Below, piece after piece: positions 28,421-39,048 of a stretch of 64,000 nt of DNA. Under the pieces are notes generated by a model. That model ran no database searches, was not told where the DNA came from, and worked only from the letters and a program-made list of their open reading frames with translations. The DNA comes from Methanobacteriota archaeon (GTDB lineage Archaea; Methanobacteriota; Methanobacteria; Methanobacteriales; Methanobacteriaceae), in NCBI GenBank assembly GCA_023411115.1, contig JAEYPF010000010.1:1-64000 (forward strand), written 5' to 3'. The position numbers were made by a program, and so were the translations under genes. Position 1 is the first letter of the stretch. The number at the start of each line of letters is the position of its first letter.

Positions 28421-29614
28421 TCAGGTAGAATACTCTGAATTTATCTTCACATAATCGTAACTTAAATCACACCCAAATGCAGTAGCAGAGTGTTCCCCAA
28501 GGTTAAGATCTACAATTATTTTAATTTCATCATTCTTCATTATTTTTTCAGCAATTTCAAGTTCTTTTGAGCCTTCAGAGGCCTTAATAGAACCTTCTTT
28601 TACAATTTCTACATTTCCACTAATTGATTCAAATGTTATATCCACAGAATTTTCATCCATTTCTGCACCGGAATATCCCACTGCTGCAATTACTCGACCC
28701 CAATTAGGGTCAGCACCGAATAATGCGGATTTTACAAGTGATGATCCAACTATGGCTTTTGCTGCAGCCTTTGCATTTTCTTCAGATACAGCACCATTTA
28801 CATCAACTTCCATATACTTGGTTGCGCCTTCTCCATCCTTTGCCATCATTTTTGCAAGTTCAATGCACACATAATCAAGTGCTTCCTGGAAATTTTCATC
28901 GATTTCACCTGAATTTCCATTTGACAGGATTATAGCTGTATCGTTGGTACTTTCATCACCGTCTACCACAATCATGTTGAATGATTTATCCACCGCTTTT
29001 TTGAGTGCATCCTTTAGCTGTTCAGGTGACGCTTTAACATCAGTTGTGATGAAACATAGCATGGTACCCATATTAGGTGCTATCATCCCAGAACCTTTGG
29101 TTATACCACCAATCTTAACTGTATTCCCATTTTTAAGAGTAGTTTGAACTGCAAATTCTTTGGAAAATGTATCTGTAGTCATTATAGCTTCTGCAGCTGC
29201 AAAAGAAGCTTCGGGAGAATTCTCAAGTGTATTAAGTGATTCATCTATGAGTTTATTTATAATATCCAATGGTAATTTTCTTCCAATTATGCCTGTAGAT
29301 GCAACGGCTACATCAGATGATTCAATATTTAATTTATCTGCAACCCTTTTTGTCATTTCTTTTGCATCATTCAGGCCTTCTTCACCTGTAAAACAGTTGG
29401 CATTGCCGCTGTTTGCAACGATTGCTGATAATTTACCATTTTTAACTGATTCTTTTGTAACAGTTACTGGTGCTGCCACCACTTTATTTGAGGTAAAGAC
29501 TGCAGATGCTGTATTTTCCTTACTTACTATTATAGATACTCCATATTTACCTTTACGAGATCCTGAAGCTAGAACTCCATCTACAGCGCAGATTCCTCCT
29601 TCTATTATTTCCAT
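28421..29614 (-). CDS. argJ: Glutamate N-acetyltransferase (bifunctional ArgJ)
   Basis: A 397-aa enzyme that moves the acetyl group from N-acetylornithine to glutamate, recycling acetyl in arginine synthesis. The self-cleavage site is visible as DGEGATKYMEV: the bond between Ala and Thr is cut to give alpha and beta chains, with Thr as the new nucleophile. TTDTFSKE, GSGMIAPNMGTML and GADPNWGRVIAAVGYSG are other family motifs. Whether it is mono- or bifunctional cannot be told from sequence. GGGG precedes the ATG. argB follows. Confidence 0.96.
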   Translation of the reverse strand: MEIIEGGICAVDGVLASGSRKGKYGVSIIVSKENTASAVFTSNKVVAAPVTVTKESVKNGKLSAIVANSGNANCFTGEEGLNDAKEMTKRVADKLNIESSDVAVASTGIIGRKLPLDIINKLIDESLNTLENSPEASFAAAEAIMTTDTFSKEFAVQTTLKNGNTVKIGGITKGSGMIAPNMGTMLCFITTDVKASPEQLKDALKKAVDKSFNMIVVDGDESTNDTAIILSNGNSGEIDENFQEALDYVCIELAKMMAKDGEGATKYMEVDVNGAVSEENAKAAAKAIVGSSLVKSALFGADPNWGRVIAAVGYSGAEMDENSVDITFESISGNVEIVKEGSIKASEGSKELEIAEKIMKNDEIKIIVDLNLGEHSATAFGCDLSYDYVKINSEYST

Positions 29615-29689
29615 AAAAATTCCCCATAAATATCATTTAGAATTAAGCCTAATTAAATAAAATTAGAAAATAGTGACTGATTATATAAT

Positions 29690-30007
29690 TTAGTTTGGAT
29701 TAGTTTTATTTGAATCGCTACCTTGATTATTGCTGCCACTATCATTTCCTTTATTATTACCGCCATTATCCTGATAAATCTGATCTGTGCCTGTATTATC
29801 GGAATTATAAGCATTTTGAGTTCCAGTCTGTATATTTACATTTTTTGTGGATGGAACCTGAGGTATATCCTTATTGGTCGTGATCTGTGTTGAGTTTGTA
29901 GTGTCGTTTTGTAGAGCCATTACTATCCCCGCTCCTGATCCGATTCCAAATGCAATTAAAGAAATGATTAATGCAATTATGGCTTTTGCTTCAGTTTCTG
30001 GCTTCAT
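29690..30007 (-). CDS. Small membrane-anchored protein with Asn/Gly/Ser-rich tail
   Basis: A 105-aa protein. A hydrophobic helix at residues about 9-32 (IIALIISLIAFGIGSGAGIV) is followed by a long polar tail of Asn, Thr, Gln, Ser, Gly and Asp (for example GSNNQGSDSNKTNPN), probably facing outside. The tail has several N-glycosylation sequons. No catalytic domain is visible. It lies 75 nt before argJ and 97 nt after the cyclase-like gene on the same strand. Function unknown. Confidence 0.55.
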   Translation of the reverse strand: MKPETEAKAIIALIISLIAFGIGSGAGIVMALQNDTTNSTQITTNKDIPQVPSTKNVNIQTGTQNAYNSDNTGTDQIYQDNGGNNKGNDSGSNNQGSDSNKTNPN

Positions 30008-30104
30008 GATACCACTCTATTTTTCTATTGTAGGTTTTCATTAATAAATTATACGGATTTTACTAGTCAGCATAACTTCGTGTCCAGATAATTGTTAGAT
30101 TAAT

Positions 30105-31310
30105 TTAAGTTGCAACTGCGTATAAAATGGCGAGGAATATTGCCACAATACCAAATTCCCAGTATCCAGCACTCCATCCAATGAAGGTAGCTACAAACAC
30201 AAAGATAAATATTAAAAATGCTTTGGCTTTTCCGTGCATTAAAAAGTCCATTACAGATCTTGAAAATTCTGAAGGAACGTAGTATGCATATGTCCCATCT
30301 GCAATATCAAAGACTATAACAGGACTGTTATTCCATATTTTAACTTCATCGGCTATCTGGGCTCTTTCTCCAGATTCCCTTCTACTTTTTCCTATACCTG
30401 CCCTGAGCATCGCGCCGTTATTTAAAGCATGCCATGCAGAATCAATACCTGCCCTTAACGCTGCATGTTTTGTTGGCAAATTAGCGACAAAATCATCGCC
30501 GCCTTCCCTGTATCCTTCAATTTTCCCGTCGCATTCAGTTTCAATGAAATTTTTAATATCATTCATTATTTCAACGAGTTTTTCACGGCCATTTTCTTCT
30601 ATAAATTTCGTAGAATCTATAATATCAATGAATAAGTAATTATCGTAAATTGCAGGGGTACCCCTAATCTTTCCAAGTTTAGATGAAAATACTATAGCAT
30701 ATTCTCCCCCTAGCTTGGTAAATCCTACTCCAGATACTTCACCAATCTGTTTGTTTAAATTAATTGCTCTTTCAATGGCAGCTGCCCCAGTCATACCTGC
30801 TGCAGCTCTTACATGAATATCTTTCTCCATTCCAAGCCCTATAATCTCAATTCCCACTCTTATAGCATCATTTTTTGAAAGAAGTCGAGCTACAATTTCA
30901 GTATTGCTCTCTTCAACTATTGTACCTCTTTCTTTTTTGATGAGATCTACAAATTCTCGAATAATAGGATCCCTTTCAAAGACCTCTATATACAGATATC
31001 TATCGCTACCCATGATTATATTACTTAAAAGGGCATATTCATCGACTTTATTTTCTGCAGGTTTTATTTCTATGAATTTTCTACCTTCAGGGATATTATT
31101 TGTTCCTATTTCTTTTACAAGGTTATGGAAAATATTTTGAGTTGTAATATGTGCACGATCAAGTTCCAATAGCATTGTCTTGGTGTAATTGATCATCTCT
31201 ACGTATTCTCTTTCCCTGTCGTTGGTTGGGTAATATTTTGTGCCTATGCTTAAGACCTTCTTTTTAACAAAAACTCCAAAAAGGCCTCTCATTAGATAAT
31301 CCATGACCAT
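30105..31310 (-). CDS. Membrane-anchored nucleotidyl-cyclase-like protein
   Basis: A 401-aa protein. Residues about 1-215 are an unassigned N-terminal half, with DREREYVEMINYTKTMLLEL and a block containing AAAGMTGAAAIERAINLNKQ. Residues about 220-340 resemble a class III cyclase/GGDEF-type palm domain: YLFIDIIDSTKFIEENG (first metal Asp), YREGGDDFVANLP (second metal site), LRAGIGKSRRESGERAQIAD (ends of the core). Residues about 357-400 are two membrane helices, unusually at the C-terminus. An AGGAGG site precedes the ATG. It is last in an operon of RNA and translation genes. A second-messenger role is inference; it could also be an inactive relative. Confidence 0.6.
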   Translation of the reverse strand: MVMDYLMRGLFGVFVKKKVLSIGTKYYPTNDREREYVEMINYTKTMLLELDRAHITTQNIFHNLVKEIGTNNIPEGRKFIEIKPAENKVDEYALLSNIIMGSDRYLYIEVFERDPIIREFVDLIKKERGTIVEESNTEIVARLLSKNDAIRVGIEIIGLGMEKDIHVRAAAGMTGAAAIERAINLNKQIGEVSGVGFTKLGGEYAIVFSSKLGKIRGTPAIYDNYLFIDIIDSTKFIEENGREKLVEIMNDIKNFIETECDGKIEGYREGGDDFVANLPTKHAALRAGIDSAWHALNNGAMLRAGIGKSRRESGERAQIADEVKIWNNSPVIVFDIADGTYAYYVPSEFSRSVMDFLMHGKAKAFLIFIFVFVATFIGWSAGYWEFGIVAIFLAILYAVAT

Positions 31311-31354
31311 TTAACTTTTTCCTCCTTATAGAGTGAAATGAGTCTCAGTATATA

Positions 31355-32386
31355 CTAGCTACCCTTACTTTCTCCTTTTTCTAAAACAATTTCAAATTGT
31401 CCTGGTTTTTCCATTAACATACTTGGTTTAACTGATACAATTGGAAACTTCCATGTTCCAACTCTTGCAGCCACTGTACTTGCGATGTTTCTGGAATTTT
31501 TCTTTACAAATGAGTAATCATGATCATTTATTGTTATATTGATATTGTATTTAGATTCTTCAACAACCTCATCAGAATAGAGAATATTAAGCTCAAAGCT
31601 ACCTGGTTTTGTAAAAAGATCATTTCTAACAGCGACAAGAGGAGCATGTTCAAGTTTAAGCCTATCTCCCACTGTTACTGCAATATTTCCAGCGTATCTA
31701 ACTGCATCTTTGTAGTCCCTTGGACTTACAAGGACAAAAATAATGAAATCACTGGTTCTTTCTGCATCTTCAACCATGGTCATTACTTTATCAAATAGAG
31801 GGATTTTCATAAATATGTCTTCCAGTTTAGAATCAATTCCCTCTTCCTTACTTTTATTTATTCTATCAATTGCTTCTTTTGCAATTGCAATACCGCTTAA
31901 TTTTTTGGTTTTTTTAACTTTATATGCATCTAGTCCTTTCTTTTCAAACTCAGTAAGGGCATGTGTACAAATTTTTTGCAGTATATTTTTGACTTTCTTT
32001 GGCTTTGAAGATGTTCCAATAGCTATCTTTCCATCTTTAACGCTGTAAGGGATTCTTTTACTTGCAATGTCCTTAAATTCATCATTATATTCTCTAAATA
32101 CATCATTAGATAATATTTTTGCATTTTCTTCGTATGCAATCTTTAAAATAAAATGATCTGCCGTTGTACCAGATGGAACTTGCTGAATTTTCTCTTCTTC
32201 AAGAAGTTTGTTGAATTCATCTTTCTTATCTATTTCATGTCTAAGGGGTGCATCCGCTATGGCAAATGGTTCATAACCTAATCCTTTTAATGCTTCAATT
32301 GCCTCTAATATGTTATCAAGACTTGGTTGTCCATCTCTTCCTTTTCCAAAGTGAGCTACATTGGATGCATCAATAATAACTTTCAA
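31355..32386 (-). CDS. NYN domain (Zc3h12a-like) ribonuclease protein
   Basis: A 343-aa protein. The N-terminal 130 residues form an NYN/PIN-like nuclease domain: MKVIIDASNVAHFGKG gives the first Asp and Asn, PSGTTADHFILKIAYEENA the central Asp, and ILSNDVFREYNDEF the last acidic pair. These residues bind Mg and cut RNA in the Zc3h12a family. The C-terminal part (about 200-343) is unassigned and contains repeated similar pieces (GDRLKLEHAPLVAVRNDLF and VGTWKFPIVSVKPSMLMEK). Its ATG overlaps the metallophosphoesterase stop by 4 nt, so the genes are coupled. Confidence 0.75.
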   Translation of the reverse strand: MKVIIDASNVAHFGKGRDGQPSLDNILEAIEALKGLGYEPFAIADAPLRHEIDKKDEFNKLLEEEKIQQVPSGTTADHFILKIAYEENAKILSNDVFREYNDEFKDIASKRIPYSVKDGKIAIGTSSKPKKVKNILQKICTHALTEFEKKGLDAYKVKKTKKLSGIAIAKEAIDRINKSKEEGIDSKLEDIFMKIPLFDKVMTMVEDAERTSDFIIFVLVSPRDYKDAVRYAGNIAVTVGDRLKLEHAPLVAVRNDLFTKPGSFELNILYSDEVVEESKYNINITINDHDYSFVKKNSRNIASTVAARVGTWKFPIVSVKPSMLMEKPGQFEIVLEKGESKGS

Positions 32387-33138
32387 TCAATCACCTTACA
32401 CCTGTTTTCGAATTTTGCAAGTCGTTTAGAATTTCCATCCGCCTGATTTAAGAATATTTCAACACTATCTGGTTGAATATCAATTGTATTAAAGGAACAA
32501 ATATCTCTTCCACGAAGTTTTAATGAAGAAACGGTTCCAGCTGTAACAAATGTTGTATTTCCAACGTACCATACATATGGGACATGTTTATGCCCAGATA
32601 ATACGATATCTGCGCCTCCATCAATTATAGACTTTAAAATATCACCAGCATCAGTTAAAACGTTTCTTTCACGCCCAGTTTTGGGAACTGGAATTATGTG
32701 GTGATGAAGAGCTATTATTTTATATAATTTCTTTTTTCCAGCATTTTCAAGTTCCTTTTCCATTGAAGCTTGCTGTGTTCTTCCTACTTTACCATAATCT
32801 ATATCTGGTTCGCTGCTGTCTAATCCTATAGCGCTAATTTCAGGAGTTTTAACATCTAAAGTCCCGCATCGCTTCTTTATAAGTTCCTCAAAGCACTCGT
32901 TTCCAATGTGCCTTGCATCATGATTGCCAGGAACTACAAGTAGTGGACTTTCCAAAAGATCCAAATACTCTGCTGCTCTTTCAAATTCTGCATAATAACC
33001 ATTATTGGTTATATCTCCGGTTACAATAACTAATTCTGGATTAAGACCATTAACTTTGTTTATAGCTCTTAATAAAAGTTCTTCTTTGAAATTAATTGCA
33101 CCAATATGCATATCTGATAACTGAGCAATAAATGCCAT
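32383..33138 (-). CDS. Metallophosphoesterase
   Basis: A 251-aa calcineurin-like phosphoesterase with all metal-site motifs: QLSDMHIG (DxH), VTGDITNNG (GD), VPGNHDARH (GNHD), ALHHHIIPV and SGHKHVPYVWY (GHxH). Two metal ions would activate water to cut a phosphomonoester or diester. The size and the AGTVSS ending resemble the cAMP-phosphodiesterase-like (Icc) subgroup. That is notable beside a cyclase-like gene in the same operon, but the substrate is not shown. It starts directly after the nac stop and overlaps the NYN gene. Confidence 0.88.
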   Translation of the reverse strand: MAFIAQLSDMHIGAINFKEELLLRAINKVNGLNPELVIVTGDITNNGYYAEFERAAEYLDLLESPLLVVPGNHDARHIGNECFEELIKKRCGTLDVKTPEISAIGLDSSEPDIDYGKVGRTQQASMEKELENAGKKKLYKIIALHHHIIPVPKTGRERNVLTDAGDILKSIIDGGADIVLSGHKHVPYVWYVGNTTFVTAGTVSSLKLRGRDICSFNTIDIQPDSVEIFLNQADGNSKRLAKFENRCKVID

Positions 33139-33491
<353 letters not shown>

Positions 33492-33495
<4 letters not shown>

Positions 33496-35510
33496 TTACC
33501 TCCTTTACGTGTTTTTACAGCTTGACCAACTTTGAAATCTTTTATTTCGCGAGCATTTAAAATTGACTTACCAAAAGCCAGTAAATCATCATTTTCATTT
33601 ACAATTAATACTTCATCATTTGCCCTTATATTTATATCAATGTCTATAACGAATTTAGCAAATATACTTTTTCCTTCCCTTGCAAATGGTTCGGCATCAC
33701 TATTTACAACTACTCTATTTTTTGGATATTCCAGATAATTATGAAGTCTCCTTGCTCCTTCCATACTCATTACAAATATACCATCACTGGCACGAATTGT
33801 TGCAATCAACTCTTCGTCATCGTAAACATGCCTTATTTTACCTGTTTTTCTACTTTTAACTATCTGAATGTCTCCATAAAATAGGGCTTCCCCAGCACCA
33901 CTGCCAAATTGGTAATCTGCAATGTAATTTATCTTTTCATTGTCATTAAAATCCAATTTTAAATCCTGAATATTGAAATTTTCAAGCTCAAAATCAAGAT
34001 CAAATCTTTTGATAAGGCTTTCACTGAGTATAACTTCGTTGAAATTATTTATATACCCATTTATGGTTTCTTTAATGAATTTTCTGGAATCTTCATCTAA
34101 GAAATCCGGAGCTTCATTTTGGGCTAAAGGATAAACTTCATCAATTTCAAGGGGAATAATTCCAAATGGGATATCCACAACGGCAATTTGTAATGATTTA
34201 TCTACAGTTTCTTTATTTTCTGTTTTTAAATTTACAATCCTGTAGAGATTTCCAAGTTTCTCTAAATCTTGATCATCTCTGCCAAAATTAGTTAATATAT
34301 TCTGAATATTTTTAGAATATGGTTTTTTAAATGATGGGAGCAGCAAAATCCTGCTTTTTTGAGGAAGTCTCTGAAGGCGGTTTAAGTGTCTAAATATTTC
34401 AGGCCGGTTTAATGATTCTGATCCGCTGTAGAAAAAAGCAGAATTTTTGTATTCTGGATCGTACTCTTCCATTAAGTTTGTATATTTTTTAAGGTTTCTT
34501 AAGGCATCTAAAAGATAAGGATGAGCCCTGCACCTCTGTTCAACTAGCTCAAGTAAATTTCCATCGATAATTGCCTGTTTTATCTGTCTTATTTCTGCAA
34601 AACTTATATGAAGGTTGTGCTGTGCTATCAGTTTCATTCTCTGATCTTTCTTCATGCTTCTTAGATCATTTGGAGTGTATTTACTACATACTTCACATGA
34701 ACATGGCATTTCAGAAAGATTTTGTAATTTATAAGTTCCAGTGGGCATCATCAGACGATCGTCTTTAGCATAGAGAATATAGGCAGCAGAATCAAATAAA
34801 TCACAACCCATTGCAACTGCCAAAGCAAAAACCATTGGATGGCCAGCGCCCATAAGATGCCTTGGCTTTGATTGAGGTAAATTTGGAACTGATGCCATTA
34901 CAATGTCCACAACATCCCTGTATTTATAATTTTCAAGTAAAGGAACTACAGCCCCAATTGGATAAACCTCAAAATCCATTTCACCAATTATTTTGGCACA
35001 TTTTGCTCTTAAATCTGGGAATGTAGAACCCTGTACAACAGAATTCAACATGAGATTTTCTCTTGCATCTAGTGCTTCTTCTGCCCTTTCAAGAGTTATT
35101 TCCAGATCTTTTTCAGCTCTTTCCCTTTTTACGTATGGCGGAGTTGGAATGTCAAGAGAAGTACCAATATCTGTACCTATTTTTTCTTGAAACTCAATTA
35201 TTTCCCTGTTGCTTACATCAATGTCTCCATACTCTGAAAGCTGAAAAGAGCCAGAATCAGTAACAATTGGACCATCAAAGTTTATTAGACTATGAACACC
35301 GTCTTTTAATGCTTTTTCTTTTAATTCTTCGTTTTTATAAATTATATAAGAGTTAGTTATGACAATATCTGCCCCATATTTTTTAACATCGAGTGTCTGC
35401 TTTCCAGGATGAATAACGGGCATCAATGCGGGTGTTTTTACATTTCCATGTGGGGTCTTTAATATACCTACTCTACCCATTGCATCCTTGTATTTAATTT
35501 CAAAGTTCAA
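33492..35510 (-). CDS. tgtA: tRNA-guanine(15) transglycosylase (archaeosine TGT)
   Basis: A 672-aa enzyme that exchanges guanine-15 in the D-loop of tRNA for preQ0, the first step to archaeosine. The catalytic domain has VTDSGSFQLSEYGDIDVSN (Asp nucleophile region), LMGAGHPMVFALAVAMGCDL, and the zinc site CSCEVCSKYT with a later His. Residues about 370-590 are the archaeal C1/C2 domains; residues about 595-670 form the PUA domain (MEGARRLHNYLEYPKNRVVV). The full length shows it is not the split form. It follows the MnmC-like gene by 26 nt and is coupled to nac. Confidence 0.96.
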
Positions 35511-35536
35511 TTTTTCACCTTTTGAATAATTTAAGC

Positions 35537-36745
35537 TTAACTTTTTTCTGTTATTTCTGATAATCTCTTTATCATTTCATTTATTTTACCATAGGAATTA
35601 TGTAATCTTGGAATTCCACATCCACAGATACATTCATCAAATTGAGGACAAATTATATATTCTGCTTCTTTTGATTTTAAATTATTTATTCCAAGCGCAT
35701 TAATGTTTTTAATAAGTCTTCGCTCAAGCCGTGGCTCATTTATATCTTTACCTAAATATATTGGTGTTTTTACAGTTGATGCGAATTTTGTAACACCCCT
35801 CATAGATATTCGTTCGTTTTCGCGTTGTTGTAATATTTCATCACTGGATCCTCTGAGTTCTGGATCCCTAAATGGAATTCCTGCATCGCTTAGAGCTATC
35901 ATCCTTTCATCATTTTCAGATAGTGGTTTTTCAATGTTCTCCTGATTTAAGGAAGCCATAGTTCCCCCACTTTTCCTTCCAAATGAGGGTCCTTCCCCTA
36001 CATGAAGTCCTGCATAAATCATTGCAGACCTAACTGGGGCTGCAGAAGTATATGTTAGAATAACCCCATCATCTTTAAGTAGACTTTTCAAAACAAGGAA
36101 AAATTCCAGTGTATATAATTCAGGAGATTTTAGAGGGGAAAACGGATCTAAAAATACAGCATCATACTTTTTGTCAAATTCATTAATCACATATCTGGCA
36201 TCACTCAAATATATATTGATCTTAATTCTATCTGGTATTTTTTCATTATGAAATTTAAAATTAAGTATTCCATCATCATACAATTTATCTTCTACCGCTT
36301 TTTTAACAACATCATATGATTTAATAGGGTTTTCTATAAAGAGTGATGATGCAAGCGTTTCTTTTGATATTTCAACCATATCTATTTCAATATCGGTATC
36401 ATCATCTAAAAATTCAATACATGAAGCAGTATTGTATCCCAAACCACTGCATACATCCAGCACTCTAACTTCTTTCTTTCCTTCAAGTCTTGCAGGCTTA
36501 ACAAATTTTTCCATTGACTCTGTAATAGCACCATGATGTGTGTGCATAGTTTCTGACTTTCCATTTATTATATTGGAGTTAAACGTATATGATCCGTCAT
36601 CTGTTTTTACAAAATATTCCTTTAAAACCCTTTTAGCTTCTTCCCTTGCTGCTTTATTTCCTTTTTTCTCATCCTGGAAATATTCCCTGATAATTTTCAA
36701 AACATCTTCAGTAGCAGTAAGTGCCCGATAATTTCTATTTTTCAT
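35537..36745 (-). CDS. MnmC-like SAM-dependent methyltransferase
   Basis: A 402-aa Rossmann-fold methyltransferase. Motif I is RVLDVCSGLGYNTASCIEF; the acidic loop is IDMVEISKETLAS; DARYVINEFDKKYDAVFLDPFSPLKSP (read as two pieces) is the MnmC/Methyltransf_30 signature with the DPFSP motif; GVILTYTSAAPVR follows. Family members act on the wobble uridine of tRNA. The C-terminus ends with a cysteine cluster (CPQFDECICGCG) that may bind metal or an Fe-S cluster. It heads the operon with tgtA, consistent with tRNA modification. Confidence 0.8.
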   Translation of the reverse strand: MKNRNYRALTATEDVLKIIREYFQDEKKGNKAAREEAKRVLKEYFVKTDDGSYTFNSNIINGKSETMHTHHGAITESMEKFVKPARLEGKKEVRVLDVCSGLGYNTASCIEFLDDDTDIEIDMVEISKETLASSLFIENPIKSYDVVKKAVEDKLYDDGILNFKFHNEKIPDRIKINIYLSDARYVINEFDKKYDAVFLDPFSPLKSPELYTLEFFLVLKSLLKDDGVILTYTSAAPVRSAMIYAGLHVGEGPSFGRKSGGTMASLNQENIEKPLSENDERMIALSDAGIPFRDPELRGSSDEILQQRENERISMRGVTKFASTVKTPIYLGKDINEPRLERRLIKNINALGINNLKSKEAEYIICPQFDECICGCGIPRLHNSYGKINEMIKRLSEITEKS

Positions 36746-36998
36746 GATAATTTGGATTAGATGTTTATTTCATTAATATTTGACCATTAAGTGATTAATT
36801 TAAGTTGTAGATTAATATTTTTTAAACATATATATCTGAGACATTTCTTTAAAATTTATAATTTTAAGAAAAATACTTCAATTTTTATTAATATAAAAAT
36901 AACTAATTAAAACTTTATGTGTTAGGTTCCATGAAAACTGGATAGCATTCCCATTAAATAGCGGGCAGATTATGAAAAATTGTTAATCAGGTGAAAAA

Positions 36999-38066
36999 AT
37001 GAAAGGATTTGCCATGTTAAAGATAGGAGAAATAGGGTGGATAGAAAAAGATAAACCCAAATATGGCTCGAGAGACGCTATAATAAGACCAATAGCTCTA
37101 GCTCCATGTACTTCTGATACCCATACAGTATGGAAAGGGTCAATTGGCGAAAGACATAATATGATTCTAGGACACGAAGCTATAGGAGTGATAGAGGAAA
37201 TAGGAAACGAAGTTAAAGATTTCAAACCAGGGGATAAAGTAATTGTACCTGCCATTACTCCTGATTGGGGTTCAGAAGCCGCTCAACGCGGTTTTCCTAC
37301 GCAAAGCGGCGGTCCTTTAGGTGGTTGGAAACACTCCAACTATGAAGATGGCGTATTCAGCGAATACTTCCATATTAACGAAGCAGATAACAACCTGGCA
37401 ATTTTACCAGAGAGTATGCCATTGGAAGCTGCAATTATGATTCCAGACATGATGAGTACTGGATTTATGGCTTCTGAAATGGCCAGGATTGAATTTGGAG
37501 CTACAGTAGCTGTTTTAGGTATAGGGCCAGTTGGGCTATGTGCTGTAGCTGGAGCAAAATTAAAAGGTGCAGGGAGAATATTTGCTGTAGGTACCAGGCC
37601 TAAAGCAGTTGAAGTAGCAAAAAAATATGGTGCAACAGATATAATTGACTATAAATATGGAACTGTAAAACAAATTCTCGATGCAACTGATGGAGAAGGA
37701 GTAGATGCCGTAATTGTATCAGGCGGTGGACCTAATATTTTAGTAGACGCATTAGACATAGCTAAACCTGGAGCAGTAATTTCTAACAATAATTATTTCA
37801 GTTCAGGTATTGGTAAAGAAGATATTTTACCAATTTCCCGTGTAGGTTGGGGATTTGGAATGGCATATAAAACTATTATTGGAGGTCTTTGCCCTGGAGG
37901 AAGAGTTAGAATGGAAAGACTGGCAGAAATGGTGACTTACAGACGTATCGACCCATCAATCATGGCCACTCATATATTCAAAGGCTTTGATAAAATAGAA
38001 GAAGCTTTTTTACTTATGAGGGATAAACCCCGAGACCTGATCAAACCAGTAGTCCTTTTAGAATAG
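36999..38066 (+). CDS. adh: NADP-dependent secondary alcohol dehydrogenase (zinc type)
   Basis: A 355-aa medium-chain dehydrogenase very like the clostridial and Thermoanaerobacter isopropanol dehydrogenases. MKGFAMLKIGEIGWIEKD, LAPCTSDTHTVWKGSIGER, ILGHEAIGVIEEIG and TPDWGSEAAQRGFPTQSGG match them block by block. The catalytic zinc ligands (Cys37, His59 and the later Asp in MIPDMMSTGF) are present. VGTRPKAVEVAKKYG has the GxRP motif that selects NADP in that group. It would interconvert 2-propanol or other secondary alcohols and ketones, giving electrons for CO2 reduction (inference). GGTGA precedes the ATG. It is not in an operon. Confidence 0.93.
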   Translation: MKGFAMLKIGEIGWIEKDKPKYGSRDAIIRPIALAPCTSDTHTVWKGSIGERHNMILGHEAIGVIEEIGNEVKDFKPGDKVIVPAITPDWGSEAAQRGFPTQSGGPLGGWKHSNYEDGVFSEYFHINEADNNLAILPESMPLEAAIMIPDMMSTGFMASEMARIEFGATVAVLGIGPVGLCAVAGAKLKGAGRIFAVGTRPKAVEVAKKYGATDIIDYKYGTVKQILDATDGEGVDAVIVSGGGPNILVDALDIAKPGAVISNNNYFSSGIGKEDILPISRVGWGFGMAYKTIIGGLCPGGRVRMERLAEMVTYRRIDPSIMATHIFKGFDKIEEAFLLMRDKPRDLIKPVVLLE

Positions 38067-38238
38067 ATTACAGGAGAATTTCATTAATTCATACTTAAAT
38101 TGATTCTTTTTCAAAAAAAATTTAAAACCAAGCCTTATATAAAACAACGTTACAATTAAATTATCATTTAAGTTAAAAACTCTAGATTATAATGCGTTAA
38201 TAAATTTTTATCAAAGAAATGTAAACACTGGTGATAAT

Positions 38239-38823
38239 ATGGTCAAAGTTATAGGAATTATAGGAAGCCCACGGAAAAAAGGAAACACTGCGTATCTTGT
38301 TGAAAGAGCATTAGATTCTGCTGAAGATGCTGGAGCTGATATTGAAAGTATTTATTTGGGTAGCATGAAAATGGAGCCATGTAATGCATGTGATATCTGT
38401 AAATTAACTGGGGAATGCCCTAAAGATGATGATATCAACGAGATTCTTTCAAAACTTCAGGGAGCCCATGGAATAATCGTTGGAAGTCCTGTTTACTTTG
38501 GAAATGTATCTTCACAGTTAAAGATTTTAATGGATAGATCTAGACCACTTAGATCTGATTTTAAGCTTAAAAATAAAGTTTGTGGGTCAATAACAGTTGG
38601 TGCATCAAGAAATGGCGGACAGGAAACTGCATGCTCTGCAATACATAACTTTTTGCTTATCCATGATGCTGTAATTGTAGGGGATGGGGCGCCTTTTGCA
38701 CATTATGGAGGGACTGGAGCTGCTGGAGCAGCTGGTGATGCACAAAATGATGAATCTGGTATTGAAACATCCAAAAATCTTGGGAAAAGGATAGCAGAAC
38801 TGGCCAAAAAGATTCATGAATAA
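38239..38823 (+). CDS. Iron-sulfur flavoprotein (flavodoxin family NAD(P)H/FMN reductase)
   Basis: A 194-aa flavodoxin-fold protein. GIIGSPRKKGNTAYLVE is the FMN phosphate loop; the compact cysteine motif CNACDICKLTGEC (CX2CX2CX5C) would bind a 4Fe-4S cluster as in archaeal Isf; VGSPVYFGNVSSQLKILMDR is the second FMN loop. Isf proteins pass electrons between ferredoxin and acceptors such as O2 or peroxide. A GGTGAT site lies 8 nt before the ATG. It has its own promoter region and follows the alcohol dehydrogenase by 170 nt. Confidence 0.87.
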   Translation: MVKVIGIIGSPRKKGNTAYLVERALDSAEDAGADIESIYLGSMKMEPCNACDICKLTGECPKDDDINEILSKLQGAHGIIVGSPVYFGNVSSQLKILMDRSRPLRSDFKLKNKVCGSITVGASRNGGQETACSAIHNFLLIHDAVIVGDGAPFAHYGGTGAAGAAGDAQNDESGIETSKNLGKRIAELAKKIHE

Positions 38824-39048
38824 TTGATTATACATTTGCAGAAATTAATGAAAAACTTTTACTTTCTCAATCTTTTCTTTTTAAAATATTAATAAATTAA
38901 CAATAATATCGGTGCGATATTTCATTTTAACCGATAATTTCTTTTATTTAAAAGTGCATATAATCATATGATATATTATTCATACTATATTTTTAAATAT
39001 AGCATACAACAATATGACCTATAATATTTCATCTGGAGAAAGAACCCT

